A stretch of DNA of 64,000 nt from Nostoc sp. CHAB 5824 (GCF_020829665.1 NZ_JAIVFT010000003.1:1-64000); one strand, 5' to 3'; counted from the first letter of the stretch, positions 29,705-38,550 are shown. Translations and numbers: made by a program. The notes: a model not told the origin generated them from the sequence alone.

Positions 29705-29833
29705 GTGAAAGCGAAAGCAATTTTTTTGAAGCGACTGATTCAAGCCCTAACAAATTTAGCTAAACAGACTCATATCGAATTATCAAAGTTAATTTTAGGA
29801 TTAAGTAGTAAATATGTCTCCCATAGGCGTTGA
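29705..29833 (+). CDS. Possible 42-residue leader peptide overlapping the caspase start
   Basis: A GTG-started frame encodes a Lys/Leu-rich peptide (FLKRLIQALTNLAKQTH then IELSKLILGLSSKYVSHRR). It ends 17 bases inside the next gene, in a different frame. Predicted helical and cationic, it could be a translationally coupled leader or chance. There is no strong ribosome site. Confidence 0.2.
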   Translation: MKAKAIFLKRLIQALTNLAKQTHIELSKLILGLSSKYVSHRR

Positions 29834-32180
29834 TTCTAGTGACTCGACTACTATATTAAAAACAGGAGAAGCCAAGCTTTGGATCTTATTGGTAGGTGTT
29901 AACGAATACCAAGATAAAAGCTTGCCTTCTTTGCGCTACTCAGCATTAGATTGTCAAGGGTTAGGAGAAGCACTCAGCAAAGCTACTCAAGGATTTCCTA
30001 ATAAAGAAGTTATTGTTCATCACGATTTTGCGGCACAACGCCCTACCTTGGAAATAGTTCGTACGAGTCTGCAACAAATTGTTTCACGAAGTAAATCCCA
30101 CGACTCCATCGTATTATATTTCTCAGGGCATGGAATCTTAGAGCCGAATACTCAGCAAGCTGTTTTGTGTTTAGCAGATACCCGCAAAGAGAACTTGCTG
30201 AGTACAGGGTTAGGTATGCAAGAACTGTTACAAATCTTAGGCGCTACTCGTGCCAACCAACAGTTGGTTTGTTTAGACACCTGCCACAGCGGTGACATGA
30301 GATTAGTAGAGAACAGTGGGAGAGCTAGAGATACAAATATCCTTGAGACTTTACCCAACCCCACAACACAAATGATGGATGTGCTGAGACAACGTGCTTC
30401 TCAAAGTAAGGGATTTTGTGCTTTGCTATCTTGCGATCAAGGACAAAAGTCTTGGGAGTTTCCAGAATTAGGACATGGAGTATTCACCTACTATTTAATG
30501 CGGGGACTGTTGGGTGAAGCAGCTGATTCACATGGACTCATTGAAGCAGACGGGCTTTACAAATATGTTTACCGCCAAACTGTGCAATATATTAATAAAT
30601 TAAATCACCAACTGCGTCTTATTAATCTGCAAAAGCTCAACCGTGGGGATAGTAAATTTCATCCAGAATATCCTTTACAAACACCTAAACGAATTGTAGA
30701 AGGAGTAGGAGAATTAATTGTTGGATTCAAGCCAACAACTGCTGAAACTCACAAGCAGCGACGTGCGGTTGTAATTGATGGACTCTCAAACAATAAAACG
30801 ACTACTGATTTGAGTCGATTGTTTGCTGGTGCTGGCGGTTTTCAGGTAGAATATTTTCCTCAAGAAGGCAAAGCTTGGTCAAAAGTACGGGAAGTAATCC
30901 AAGGATTTACTCGTTGGCATGGTGAATCAGAAAGAAAATCTCCTTCACAAATTGGAGCGATAAAAAATACACCAACATCCTTATTGTACTTACGCGGACA
31001 CGTCGAAGAAATCGAAGATGGAGAAGCCTGGTTAATTTTGGGGGATGGGATGCGTTTGAGTCGTTCTTGGTTAAGACAAGAGTTACGCTGTGCTCAAAAA
31101 ACTCAACAAATAATTATCTTAGATTTAATTATCTTAAAAGATTCTCAGGGGACTTCTCTGGAGAATTGGATAGAAGATTTGCAAAATAGCGGAGAGCAGG
31201 GACAATGTTTAATAGTCGTCGCAACGCCTGCCGAAAAGTCAGAATTATTTTCCCAAACGCTTCTAGAAACTCTTGTAGCAGCAAATCCGCAAGTCGGATT
31301 ACCAGTTGTTAAATGGATGACTCAATTACAAAAGCTTTTACAAGCCAAAGGTATCAATCTGCATGTCTGGCTGTCAGGCACACAAGCAGTCATTGATATT
31401 TTACCTGGTAATATTGGTACGGTTTTCCAAGATTTACAGGGTCTAGAAGTCTCTGAGATTCAAGAAAACAAACATGAAGACAAGGAAAATTTACTGCCCA
31501 TTGCTGGCGGGCAATTGCCCCAAGTTAGGAAACCCTTTCGCCACGGACACGAGGAAAACCCTGCTGGTGCTTACACTCACCACGGCGCTGTCCCCTCTAA
31601 TACCCAGAAAGTGGGGGTCTCCAGTTCCTCATCTGTTTCTGCTTCCTTGTCTTGGCACCAGTCACAACAGGCGTCTCCCTCTTCTTCTGCTCCTGGTGTT
31701 GGTGAATCTTTAGCAACCAAACAACCCCGACTCAATTTAGTCGTCGGCTCAGAAGAATATACCAAGCTGGAACAGTTGCTAAAGCAATCGGTAGGACCGA
31801 TCGCGCCTACAATATTACGAAAAGCTGTCATACAGGCAGCAAATTGCCAAGAATTAGTGGAAAGTTTAGCGACTTACATATTGCCAGTGCGACAAGAAGA
31901 ATTTCAGAAACGGGCGATCGCTATATTAGAAACATTCAACGTTTCGCCTGCACAATCAATTAAATCCTCAATACAGGAAAATCAAATAATCGATGCCAAC
32001 TTTATCAGTAAATGTGAGCGTGAGTTGGCTTATTCAGTTGGTCCGATCGCTAACTTTATTATTAAACGGGTTTTGCAATCTCACCCACAAATTTCCTCAG
32101 CAGAATTTGTCAGGAATTTGGCAAAGGAAATTCCCGAACTAAAACTTGCTATAGAGTTTGAGCGGCGTCTGCTTGGTTAA
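29814..32180 (+). CDS. Caspase-like (peptidase C14, orthocaspase) protein with C-terminal repeat modules
   Basis: This 788-residue protein has an N-terminal caspase fold. The catalytic His106 is in LYFSGHG and the nucleophile Cys157 in LDTCHSGD. LLVGVNEYQDKSLPSLRYS opens the domain. The middle region (about 310-545) has an alpha/beta look (SLLYLRGHVEEIEDGEAWLI, QQIIILDLIILKDS, QCLIVVATPAEKSELF) resembling an effector-associated domain. A low-complexity Ser/Pro/His linker (about 560-635) precedes two copies of the module shared with the kinase (LLKQSVGPIAPTILRKAV and ELAYSVGPIANFIIKRVL). It is transcribed divergently from the sigma gene. Orthocaspases cleave after Arg or Lys and are linked to stress and cell death. 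Confidence 0.9.
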   Translation: MSPIGVDSSDSTTILKTGEAKLWILLVGVNEYQDKSLPSLRYSALDCQGLGEALSKATQGFPNKEVIVHHDFAAQRPTLEIVRTSLQQIVSRSKSHDSIVLYFSGHGILEPNTQQAVLCLADTRKENLLSTGLGMQELLQILGATRANQQLVCLDTCHSGDMRLVENSGRARDTNILETLPNPTTQMMDVLRQRASQSKGFCALLSCDQGQKSWEFPELGHGVFTYYLMRGLLGEAADSHGLIEADGLYKYVYRQTVQYINKLNHQLRLINLQKLNRGDSKFHPEYPLQTPKRIVEGVGELIVGFKPTTAETHKQRRAVVIDGLSNNKTTTDLSRLFAGAGGFQVEYFPQEGKAWSKVREVIQGFTRWHGESERKSPSQIGAIKNTPTSLLYLRGHVEEIEDGEAWLILGDGMRLSRSWLRQELRCAQKTQQIIILDLIILKDSQGTSLENWIEDLQNSGEQGQCLIVVATPAEKSELFSQTLLETLVAANPQVGLPVVKWMTQLQKLLQAKGINLHVWLSGTQAVIDILPGNIGTVFQDLQGLEVSEIQENKHEDKENLLPIAGGQLPQVRKPFRHGHEENPAGAYTHHGAVPSNTQKVGVSSSSSVSASLSWHQSQQASPSSSAPGVGESLATKQPRLNLVVGSEEYTKLEQLLKQSVGPIAPTILRKAVIQAANCQELVESLATYILPVRQEEFQKRAIAILETFNVSPAQSIKSSIQENQIIDANFISKCERELAYSVGPIANFIIKRVLQSHPQISSAEFVRNLAKEIPELKLAIEFERRLLG

Positions 32181-32237
32181 ACAAAACTGGGTATTACAGC
32201 ACAGCACTTTTTCAAATGATTAGACCAGATAAATAAT

Positions 32238-32270
32238 GAAAGCCGATTTATTCTGCAAAACCGGCTTTCT
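32238..32270. terminator. Convergent terminator hairpin
   Basis: GAAAGCCGATTT and AAACCGGCTTTC pair with one mismatch around TATTCTGCA, between the caspase-like gene (plus) and the sensor gene (minus). A/T flanks on both sides suit a shared bidirectional terminator. Confidence 0.55.
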
Positions 32271-32312
32271 AAATATAAATATCTAAACGAGCCAAATATT
32301 ATTTGAATTCAT

Positions 32313-33203
32313 TTACTTCTGATTCTTATTTAACATATTAATAGCAATTTCTAAACTATACTTCATCCGATTGAAAGCTTCTGCTAAATCTCCAATTTCA
32401 TCTTTAGATTGTTGACCAAAATTGGCATTCATATCGCCAACGCTAACTTGTTCTGCCACAGTTGCGATTTTTTTTATCCGCGATAGTACAGTCTTTTTCA
32501 ACAACTGATTCATGATAAAAACGATGACTGTAAAAATTATTCCGACAATTCCTATGATCAGAAAAAATGACCGATTAGAATTTTTAAAAATCTCCTCAGC
32601 CGGAACATAAATTATTTGGGCTGCAACAATTTGATTAAGCTTCCATCCAAAACCATTGTTTTTTCCGTAGGTCGCTATTTGACTTTTTGGAGCTAATTCG
32701 GGAGTGTTATGACAGCGAAGACAACTATTGTCTTTAATGACAAAAGGTCGGGCGTTATAAAACAGTTTTTCTCCTGACATAGTCCGGAAACCAGATACGG
32801 TTTTATTACCAGGTTCTTTACGAAATCGTTCAACAATATCAGTTTCAAATTCGTCAGCTTTATCTCGCAAATTTGTTGGATTCAAAGTGGCATCCTTGTA
32901 GAGAAAATCCACATATTCTTTGTTTTTACGAAATTTTTCAAACACCATTCTAAGGGTAAATGATGGTATGGATTCTGAGATGAACTGCTCTTGAGTGTCC
33001 ACTTTTGGTAACAACAAGGGTTGTACACGCTCGTTGGTATAGTCTCTGACCGAATTGACAATTTCCATGAGAATTAAGGCTTTAGAACTTACCTCATTCT
33101 CTGATTTTTTTTCAAGTACACTTGATAAAGCGATACCACTAATGAAAATACCGCTAATAAAAACTATTATTAAAATTAGATTAACCTTAGTTCCTATTTT
33201 CAT
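32313..33203 (-). CDS. Tll0287-like haem-binding (DUF3365) protein with HAMP domain
   Basis: This 296-residue protein is the closest paralogue of the 7386-8282 product; both begin MKIGTKVNLI and share PLLLPKVDTQEQFI-type text. It has an N-terminal membrane segment at about 8-28 and a periplasmic DUF3365 domain with CLRCH for haem c. The second membrane segment is near 203-228. The HAMP region is IKKIATVAEQVSVGDMNANF and DEIGDLAEAFNRMKYSLE. It is the last gene of the minus-strand run that begins with the bisindole cluster and follows the MFS-FHA gene. It may sense redox state or a small ligand for that exporter (inference). Confidence 0.86.
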   Translation of the reverse strand: MKIGTKVNLILIIVFISGIFISGIALSSVLEKKSENEVSSKALILMEIVNSVRDYTNERVQPLLLPKVDTQEQFISESIPSFTLRMVFEKFRKNKEYVDFLYKDATLNPTNLRDKADEFETDIVERFRKEPGNKTVSGFRTMSGEKLFYNARPFVIKDNSCLRCHNTPELAPKSQIATYGKNNGFGWKLNQIVAAQIIYVPAEEIFKNSNRSFFLIIGIVGIIFTVIVFIMNQLLKKTVLSRIKKIATVAEQVSVGDMNANFGQQSKDEIGDLAEAFNRMKYSLEIAINMLNKNQK

Positions 33204-33316
33204 TGTTTTTCTTTTTGCTGAATATACACTTGTTATATATAAATAACAGACAATAAATCAAAATCTAAGTTAATACATTATAATATTCTCATAAATTTTT
33301 ACATAATCGGGATTAT

Positions 33317-33463
33317 ATGAAAGATGCTCCTCCTAATTTGGTTCAAGACGTTGGATATCTACCAAACGTAGAGGCGCTTGATTATCAATATATGATTTCT
33401 GTGGTCAAGCGGGTAACAGCTATTGCTGCGCGTCTTAATTCTAAACCTGTTCACTTATTTTGA
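33317..33463 (+). CDS. Possible small ORF or gene remnant (48 residues)
   Basis: ATG to stop reads MKDAPPNLVQDVGYLPNVEA then DYQYMISVVKRVTAIAARLN and ends KPVHLF. The composition looks coding-like, but no family was recognised and there is no clear ribosome site. It lies on the opposite strand between the sensor and MFS-FHA genes. Confidence 0.25.
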   Translation: MKDAPPNLVQDVGYLPNVEALDYQYMISVVKRVTAIAARLNSKPVHLF

Positions 33464-33497
33464 TGAATTAACCTCTCCCTTTTAAGGAAAAAACCTA

Positions 33498-35132
33498 CTA
33501 ATCAAGCTGAAACATGAATGCGATCGCGTCTTGCCGACCAAAACTAATGTGCAGACCTGATTTTAATTTATACCAAACGCCTGGTATAAGTGGATACTTA
33601 TTAATGAAAGTGCCGTTAGAACTGTTCAGGTCTTGGATATAGTATTCGTTTCCATCGTAACGAATCTGGGCGTGAACCCGTGAGATAACTCTACAATTGG
33701 GAAAATCTGAAAGATCCACTTCGGGATTAATGCGACCGCTGGACTTGCCGATATTAATAACCTGAAAATCTTCCGGTAATTCAATCACCCTGTCAGTTTC
33801 CAGATGGAGTAGCTGTGCAATGGGCTTTTGCATGATTGCAGGAGACGTAGGGAATGGCAAAGACGAAATTGATTGTTCGTTGTGAACTGGTGGAACCTGT
33901 AAGTGTATGGTTTTGGCTGTGAAATCGAATACTTTAGTCGTTAAAAAATAATTGAACACAGCAAATGAAATCAAAGAAAAAACGGTGCTCATATAAAAGA
34001 CTGATTGTATTCCCCAAAACCTAACAGCAATGCTTCCTAAAAAAGGACCAAGTGTCTGCCCCCACGACATAATTGAGGTATTTACCGCCATAAATCCAGC
34101 CCGAGATTCTTGTACAGAAAGCCCTGCTAAGAGTGCTTGGGATGATGGAAGGGCGATACCTTGAGCTGCACCGAGTAACAAAAGCGGGATGAATAGCAAC
34201 CAAAAGTTAGGAATAATCGGGAGAATTAGCAGGGCAATTGCAAAGAGAATAAAAGAAAGTTTGATGAGTTTGATTTCCGATAAACTCTGAGTCAAACGTC
34301 CCAATTGAGCAGCAAAAACCGCTAGCGCAATTGACATACTCGTCAGGAGGATGCCATTTACCGTTTCTGATGTACGGAACTTGTCTACCGCCAAGAAGGG
34401 GATAAAGGTTAAACATAAAGTTTGCAGTAAGAACAGAGACATAACCGCGAACAACAGCCCGAGTACGTGACGATTGTTTATGCTGCCCCAGGTACTTTGT
34501 AGATAAGATTTGAGTTTAAATTTCTCTGTGTTGGGCGATCGCTTTGGTAATCTTAGTGTCACAAGTACCAAAAACACCAATGGAATGGCAAGCAACCCTG
34601 GTAAAAACGTATATCGCCAGTTAAGCCCGCCTAATACCCCACCAATCAGAGGAAAAACTGCCCCACTAATACCAATCAAACCGGCATTAAGTGCCATCGC
34701 AGTGCCTAGCGTTCTCCCGCGATAAAGGTCGCCGATAACGGTAAGTTGTAGCGGTTCTAAGCTAGCAGCACCAACACCTTGTAAAAGTCGCCCTCCCAAA
34801 TGTGCCGTGAAATTAGATGTCAAGCCGCTAACCGCGCTACCAAGCGCAAACACTAGCAGCGAAGGAATCAGGACTTGTTTTCTGCCTAAAATGTCAGCTA
34901 AAATTCCAAATATCGGAGTAATAATGGCACCGGGCACCTGGAAAATTATCGCTGTCCATGCAACTTGATCCGCTGTAACTTTGAAAAATTGTTGTATCGT
35001 TGGCAGTGCGGGGTTAAAAAGGGTTCCCCCTAAAATTCCCATCAACGTCACAAAATTGATGATGTAAAAATTCTTATCTTTGAAGATACTAGTTTCAACC
35101 TTTGCTTGAGTTGGCATTCTTGCGTTACTCAT
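33498..35132 (-). CDS. MFS transporter fused to a C-terminal FHA domain
   Basis: This 544-residue protein has residues 20 to about 400 as a 12-segment MFS exporter, with ADILGRKQVLIPSLLVFALG (motif A) and PLIGGVLGGLNWRYTFLPG (exporter motif). A linker (about 400-450) leads to a forkhead-associated domain (about 450-540) with VINIGKSSGRIN, CRVISRVHAQIRYDG and QDLNSSNGTFINKYPL. FHA domains bind phosphothreonine peptides, so transport could be gated or localised by a Ser/Thr kinase; one is encoded at 25055-26617. The first part is paralogous to 11738-12955, which lacks FHA. It sits directly downstream of the bisindole cluster on the same strand and is the best candidate for its exporter. Confidence 0.9.
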   Translation of the reverse strand: MSNARMPTQAKVETSIFKDKNFYIINFVTLMGILGGTLFNPALPTIQQFFKVTADQVAWTAIIFQVPGAIITPIFGILADILGRKQVLIPSLLVFALGSAVSGLTSNFTAHLGGRLLQGVGAASLEPLQLTVIGDLYRGRTLGTAMALNAGLIGISGAVFPLIGGVLGGLNWRYTFLPGLLAIPLVFLVLVTLRLPKRSPNTEKFKLKSYLQSTWGSINNRHVLGLLFAVMSLFLLQTLCLTFIPFLAVDKFRTSETVNGILLTSMSIALAVFAAQLGRLTQSLSEIKLIKLSFILFAIALLILPIIPNFWLLFIPLLLLGAAQGIALPSSQALLAGLSVQESRAGFMAVNTSIMSWGQTLGPFLGSIAVRFWGIQSVFYMSTVFSLISFAVFNYFLTTKVFDFTAKTIHLQVPPVHNEQSISSLPFPTSPAIMQKPIAQLLHLETDRVIELPEDFQVINIGKSSGRINPEVDLSDFPNCRVISRVHAQIRYDGNEYYIQDLNSSNGTFINKYPLIPGVWYKLKSGLHISFGRQDAIAFMFQLD

Positions 35133-35262
35133 CTGTTCGATTTTTTAATAAACTAATACTTTGCTTTTTTAATTTATAGTAAATGACGAAGAAACTGATA
35201 ATTGTGGAGATTTGTAATTTATTTTACTGTTGCTATGCACTTAATATGGCTAAAATTTCTTA

Positions 35263-35299
35263 AAAAAACGCAGGTTGAGGTCATCAACCTGCGTTTTTT
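35263..35299. terminator. Strong bidirectional terminator hairpin
   Basis: AAAAAACGCAGGTTGA and TCAACCTGCGTTTTTT form a perfect 16-bp stem around GGTCA, with T-tract ends in both directions. It lies 12 bases past the stop of the small peptidoglycan-binding-domain gene, so it should end the biosynthetic operon before the MFS-FHA gene. Confidence 0.85.
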
Positions 35300-35311
35300 C
35301 AAAGATTTAGG

Positions 35312-35530
35312 TTAAGCCAAAGCAGCGCCTAACTGTCTGCCTGTTTGGGGTCCAACTATTCCGTCAACGGTTAAGTTGTTGTCTTGTTGGAATTTTTTGA
35401 CGGCGTTTTCGGTAGTTTCACCGAATATACCGTCAACTCCAACTTGGTATCCCAGCTGGGATAACTCGCCTTGCAAGTGTTCGACATCTGTACCAGTCGA
35501 ACCGCGTTGTAGAAGAGAGGGTTGACTCAT
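35312..35530 (-). CDS. Small peptidoglycan-binding (PGB-1) domain protein
   Basis: The 72 residues from the chosen ATG consist almost wholly of one PF01471-type domain: LQRGSTGTDVEHLQGELSQL, then GIFGETTENAVKKFQQDNNL and VDGIVGPQTGRQLG. An upstream in-frame ATG at 35545 would add five residues; the inner start is preceded by GGAGCAAACTTTC. No signal peptide is present, which is odd for a cell-wall-binding domain. It follows the second P450 by about 70 bases in the same direction and precedes the strong terminator, so it may be the last gene of the biosynthetic operon. Its role there is unknown. Confidence 0.8.
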   Translation of the reverse strand: MSQPSLLQRGSTGTDVEHLQGELSQLGYQVGVDGIFGETTENAVKKFQQDNNLTVDGIVGPQTGRQLGAALA

Positions 35531-35599
35531 GAAAGTTTGCTCCAAGTGATTGATATCTATTCATAGCGGTGAAAGTTTGAGAAATATGCAAACAACCGT

Positions 35600-36889
35600 T
35601 TAAACTTGTTGGTAAATTTCCCATTCCACTTCGAGGCGTGTATAACCACGGTTAAGCATTGCAGGGATATGGGTTAGTTGTTGATTGGGGCTAAGTCGTA
35701 AATTTGGTAATCGCTGTGATAATATCTCCAAGGCGATTCGTCCTTCCCGACGTGCTAAGCTCGAACCCAAACAGTGGTGCATTCCATGGCTAAATGCTAT
35801 ATGGTTAACAGGTGTATCTTTGAAACGCTCGATGTTAAAGCTGTCACCACCTGGATACCGAGTCTCATCGCGGTTGGCTGAGCCATATAGTATAAGAACT
35901 CGAGATCCCTTAGGTATTGTCATTTCTCCCATTGAAACTTCTGTGGTAGTAACGCGAACCATCGATGGCGCAGGAGTATCGTATCTGAGTACTTCTTCTA
36001 GCGCAGCAGAAATGAGCGATGGAGTTTGGTGGAGCTTTTGCCAAACTTCAGGGCGCTCAACTAAGAGTTTGATTGCAGTTCCAATGAAATCTGCGCTTGT
36101 AGCGTGTCCAGCAACAACCATCTCGCACAAAAGCAACACTAACTCAGGGGTACTCAACCCAGAATCTAGTATGTTAGTTATTAAGTCGTTTTGAGGTGCT
36201 TGTCGTTTTTCTTCGATTAAACCAAGCAAGAAGTGCTGTAAAGAGACAAAACTGCGAGCGCATTCGACTTGACGTTCTGGAGGCAAAGGTGAGGAGAATA
36301 GTTGCGTCATGTCTTTAGCCCACCGTGTGACTTCTGGCATGATCTTCAGCGGAACGCTGTACATTGTGAGGATGACCTCAAGCGGGAGTGGATGGGCAAA
36401 TTTTTCGATAATTTCCACATGACCATCATTAATAAAACTATCTAGCAACCGATTGCCAATCTCGCGAATTGAATCCTCTACATAAGTAAGTTGCTCTGGT
36501 GCAAACACTTTCATAAAAGGAGCGCGCAAGCGTTTGTGTTGCTCACCATCACTATTAATTAAAGAAACAAAGGGAAAGCCTTGACGCAGTACTTCGATTA
36601 CGTCTGGTGTAGAGTTGACTATCGACTGGAGGCTATTTACAGAAGAAAATCGTGTTGGGTCTTTGAGTACATTGATGATGTCATCATAACGAGTGAGAAC
36701 ATAAGCGTCGAACAATGAGCTGTAAAATATCGGCTCCTCTTTTCTGGCACGCTTAAAGAAAGTGTAGGGATCATCAAGTTGTGGGTTAACAAAAGGTTGG
36801 AACTCCTCCCCAAGATGAGGGCAAGTTTTTTTATCAGACTGAGTTGAATTATGTCCAATCATTGTTTCGATTCTCCTATGTTGTTTCAA
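35600..36889 (-). CDS. Cytochrome P450 (second of cluster)
   Basis: This 429-residue soluble bacterial P450 has the haem-binding HIAFSHGMHHCLGSSLARRE (Cys near 373) and the ExxR in ALEEVLRYDTPAP. The I-helix reads MVVAGHATSADFIG, so the usual acidic residue before the oxygen-activating Thr is Ala. It sits 17 bases after the Rieske oxygenase gene. Classical indolocarbazole clusters have one P450 (StaP/RebP) that couples the two indoles of chromopyrrolic acid. Either P450 here could be that enzyme; the non-standard I-helix makes this one a reasonable candidate. The alternative is a later tailoring hydroxylase. Confidence 0.9.
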   Translation of the reverse strand: MKQHRRIETMIGHNSTQSDKKTCPHLGEEFQPFVNPQLDDPYTFFKRARKEEPIFYSSLFDAYVLTRYDDIINVLKDPTRFSSVNSLQSIVNSTPDVIEVLRQGFPFVSLINSDGEQHKRLRAPFMKVFAPEQLTYVEDSIREIGNRLLDSFINDGHVEIIEKFAHPLPLEVILTMYSVPLKIMPEVTRWAKDMTQLFSSPLPPERQVECARSFVSLQHFLLGLIEEKRQAPQNDLITNILDSGLSTPELVLLLCEMVVAGHATSADFIGTAIKLLVERPEVWQKLHQTPSLISAALEEVLRYDTPAPSMVRVTTTEVSMGEMTIPKGSRVLILYGSANRDETRYPGGDSFNIERFKDTPVNHIAFSHGMHHCLGSSLARREGRIALEILSQRLPNLRLSPNQQLTHIPAMLNRGYTRLEVEWEIYQQV

Positions 36890-36906
36890 ACTTTAGTAAT
36901 GTGTTC

Positions 36907-37881
36907 CTAGATAGTCCCGAAAGTCACACCTAGCTTTTTTAGCCATTTACGATAGGCAATGGTGGTGCGATCGCTTGGTAGATGAAATTCGGCTTGCAAG
37001 TCTAACGGCAGACGTTTTGGTCGTTGGGACTCTACGGCTGTAATATCTTCACTAATAATCGTATTTACAAAGCCACGAAACTCGTTCTCTAGAACTTCCT
37101 GGGGTTCATTTAGGAACATCCACCTCCACGCAACGCACTCTTCTTCATCGACAGGGGTGATCAGGAAAAAGATAGTCAGACGGCGTTCGGGCGATCCCCT
37201 GCGTAAACATACAGTGAAGGGACGCAAGATGTGTAAGCCTGCACTGTCGGCTTTCCCCTCCTGTCCAGATAAACCAGGATCAACCTGCCAAACATTAACC
37301 TCGCTAACTTTGATGCCATCTTCGTTCACCTCCACTTTATATTCACCCATCATTGCCTGTTCAGGTTGACCCAGAGTTCCCCCATGCACGTAGGGTATGT
37401 GGTTGACATCGATGAAATTTTCTAGGGCGCGTGGAGCGCTAGATAGATAGCGATCAGGACCGAAGCAAAACTTTTGATAGTTCGACGAGTCTTCCCACTC
37501 TGGAAAGAATGGTACGTCTTTTTGTGGTGTTCCCAAACAAACCCATACAAATCCGTAACGCTCTTGAACGTGGAATGTTTGAACACAAGCCCGTGATCGT
37601 TTTGGTGGGGGCTGATCTGGGTGAGCCGGAACGTGTACGCAATGCCCTGAGTTGTTAAAAGCAAAACCGTGATAGGGACAGACAACAGTATCTTCCTTGA
37701 CCCATCCTCTTGCCAGACTGGCTCCCCGGTGCGGACAGCGGTCTTGCCAAGCCAAAGCTTCGTCGCCACTGCGCCACAGTACTAAATCTTCCCCCAACAG
37801 GCGAGCCTTAAGGATTTTTCCTTGTTGCAAATCTTTGGATTGTGCAACCACATGCCAGTCGTTTTTAAGAAAATTATCCAT
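36907..37881 (-). CDS. Rieske non-haem iron oxygenase
   Basis: The 324-residue protein has an N-terminal Rieske domain with the [2Fe-2S] ligands in CPHRGASLARGW and VCPYHGFAFN. A catalytic domain follows, with iron-ligand-like NFIDVNHIPYVHGGT (Asp/His/His). The conserved C-terminal tail is LPLDLQAEFHLPSDRTT then YRKWLKKLGVTFGTI. It belongs to the ring-hydroxylating or demethylating oxygenase group, acting with a separate reductase. It is embedded between the VOC protein and P450 genes. Classical rebeccamycin, staurosporine and violacein pathways lack such an enzyme, so it implies an additional oxidation. A stop-riddled tail of a paralogue is at 17842-18225. Confidence 0.92.
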   Translation of the reverse strand: MDNFLKNDWHVVAQSKDLQQGKILKARLLGEDLVLWRSGDEALAWQDRCPHRGASLARGWVKEDTVVCPYHGFAFNNSGHCVHVPAHPDQPPPKRSRACVQTFHVQERYGFVWVCLGTPQKDVPFFPEWEDSSNYQKFCFGPDRYLSSAPRALENFIDVNHIPYVHGGTLGQPEQAMMGEYKVEVNEDGIKVSEVNVWQVDPGLSGQEGKADSAGLHILRPFTVCLRRGSPERRLTIFFLITPVDEEECVAWRWMFLNEPQEVLENEFRGFVNTIISEDITAVESQRPKRLPLDLQAEFHLPSDRTTIAYRKWLKKLGVTFGTI

Positions 37882-38123
37882 CTTGATTTGACTTCTATAA
37901 ACTGTTTTTGTCTTCTAAATTTTGTAGGGAAAGGGACAATGGTTTATGCATTCTCTGAAAACCAATTTGGATGTAATAATTTTTGATGTAATATCAAGCC
38001 CAGTTGATTAGTTACTGTTCGGTGCATCTGTGCAAAAACCTTGAAACCCCTCTTTTGCTCCCCAAACAATGCGGACTCAATATAAGCCTTGTCTACTAAA
38101 GGTTGCGGTTGGGCGTGCTAGTT

Positions 38124-38495
38124 TTACTTCTGAGAATAAATGGAGAATGGGTTGTTTTCTGGGTCAAAACCGTCAGCAACTTTGAGACCAGGCAAGCGAG
38201 AACGAATATTGCTGAGTTTTGCGCCGCGCTCAGTTAGCGTTTTGTGAGCAGTTTCCATATCGTTGACGCTAAATACCAGCTTAGGTCTATCCTGACCAAG
38301 TCGCTTTTCTGTATCTGCGTGTAGCACCAAGTTGCATCCACCCGTGGCAAACTCCACCCAGATTTCGTTGCTGTAGCTTTCCAAATCGGCTGGTTCTTGG
38401 ATTTTTAGATCCAGCACGTCGCGATAAAAGCGTACCTGCGCGTTCATATCCTTTACATATACAATTGCTTTTGTCAAGCCCTGGATAACACTCAT
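38124..38495 (-). CDS. VOC-fold (glyoxalase/dioxygenase-like) protein
   Basis: This 123-residue protein is of the vicinal oxygen chelate superfamily: VIQGLTKAIVYVKDMNAQV then FYRDVLDLKIQEP, WVEFATGGCNLVLHAD, KLVFSVNDMETAHKTLTERG and a final NPFSIYSQK. The chosen ATG follows AAAGGATTAAATAAC; an ATG seven codons upstream lacks such a site. Some metal-ligand positions are visible (His in LVLHAD), but the last Glu of true glyoxalases is not clear. It could be a dioxygenase, a glutathione-linked enzyme partnering the GST, or a resistance or binding protein. Its place in the operon points to a role in the pathway. Confidence 0.8.
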   Translation of the reverse strand: MSVIQGLTKAIVYVKDMNAQVRFYRDVLDLKIQEPADLESYSNEIWVEFATGGCNLVLHADTEKRLGQDRPKLVFSVNDMETAHKTLTERGAKLSNIRSRLPGLKVADGFDPENNPFSIYSQK

Positions 38496-38550
38496 GTTAT
38501 TTAATCCTTTTTCCAACCAACATTAGAGTCAATTCAAAATTTTGAATTGA

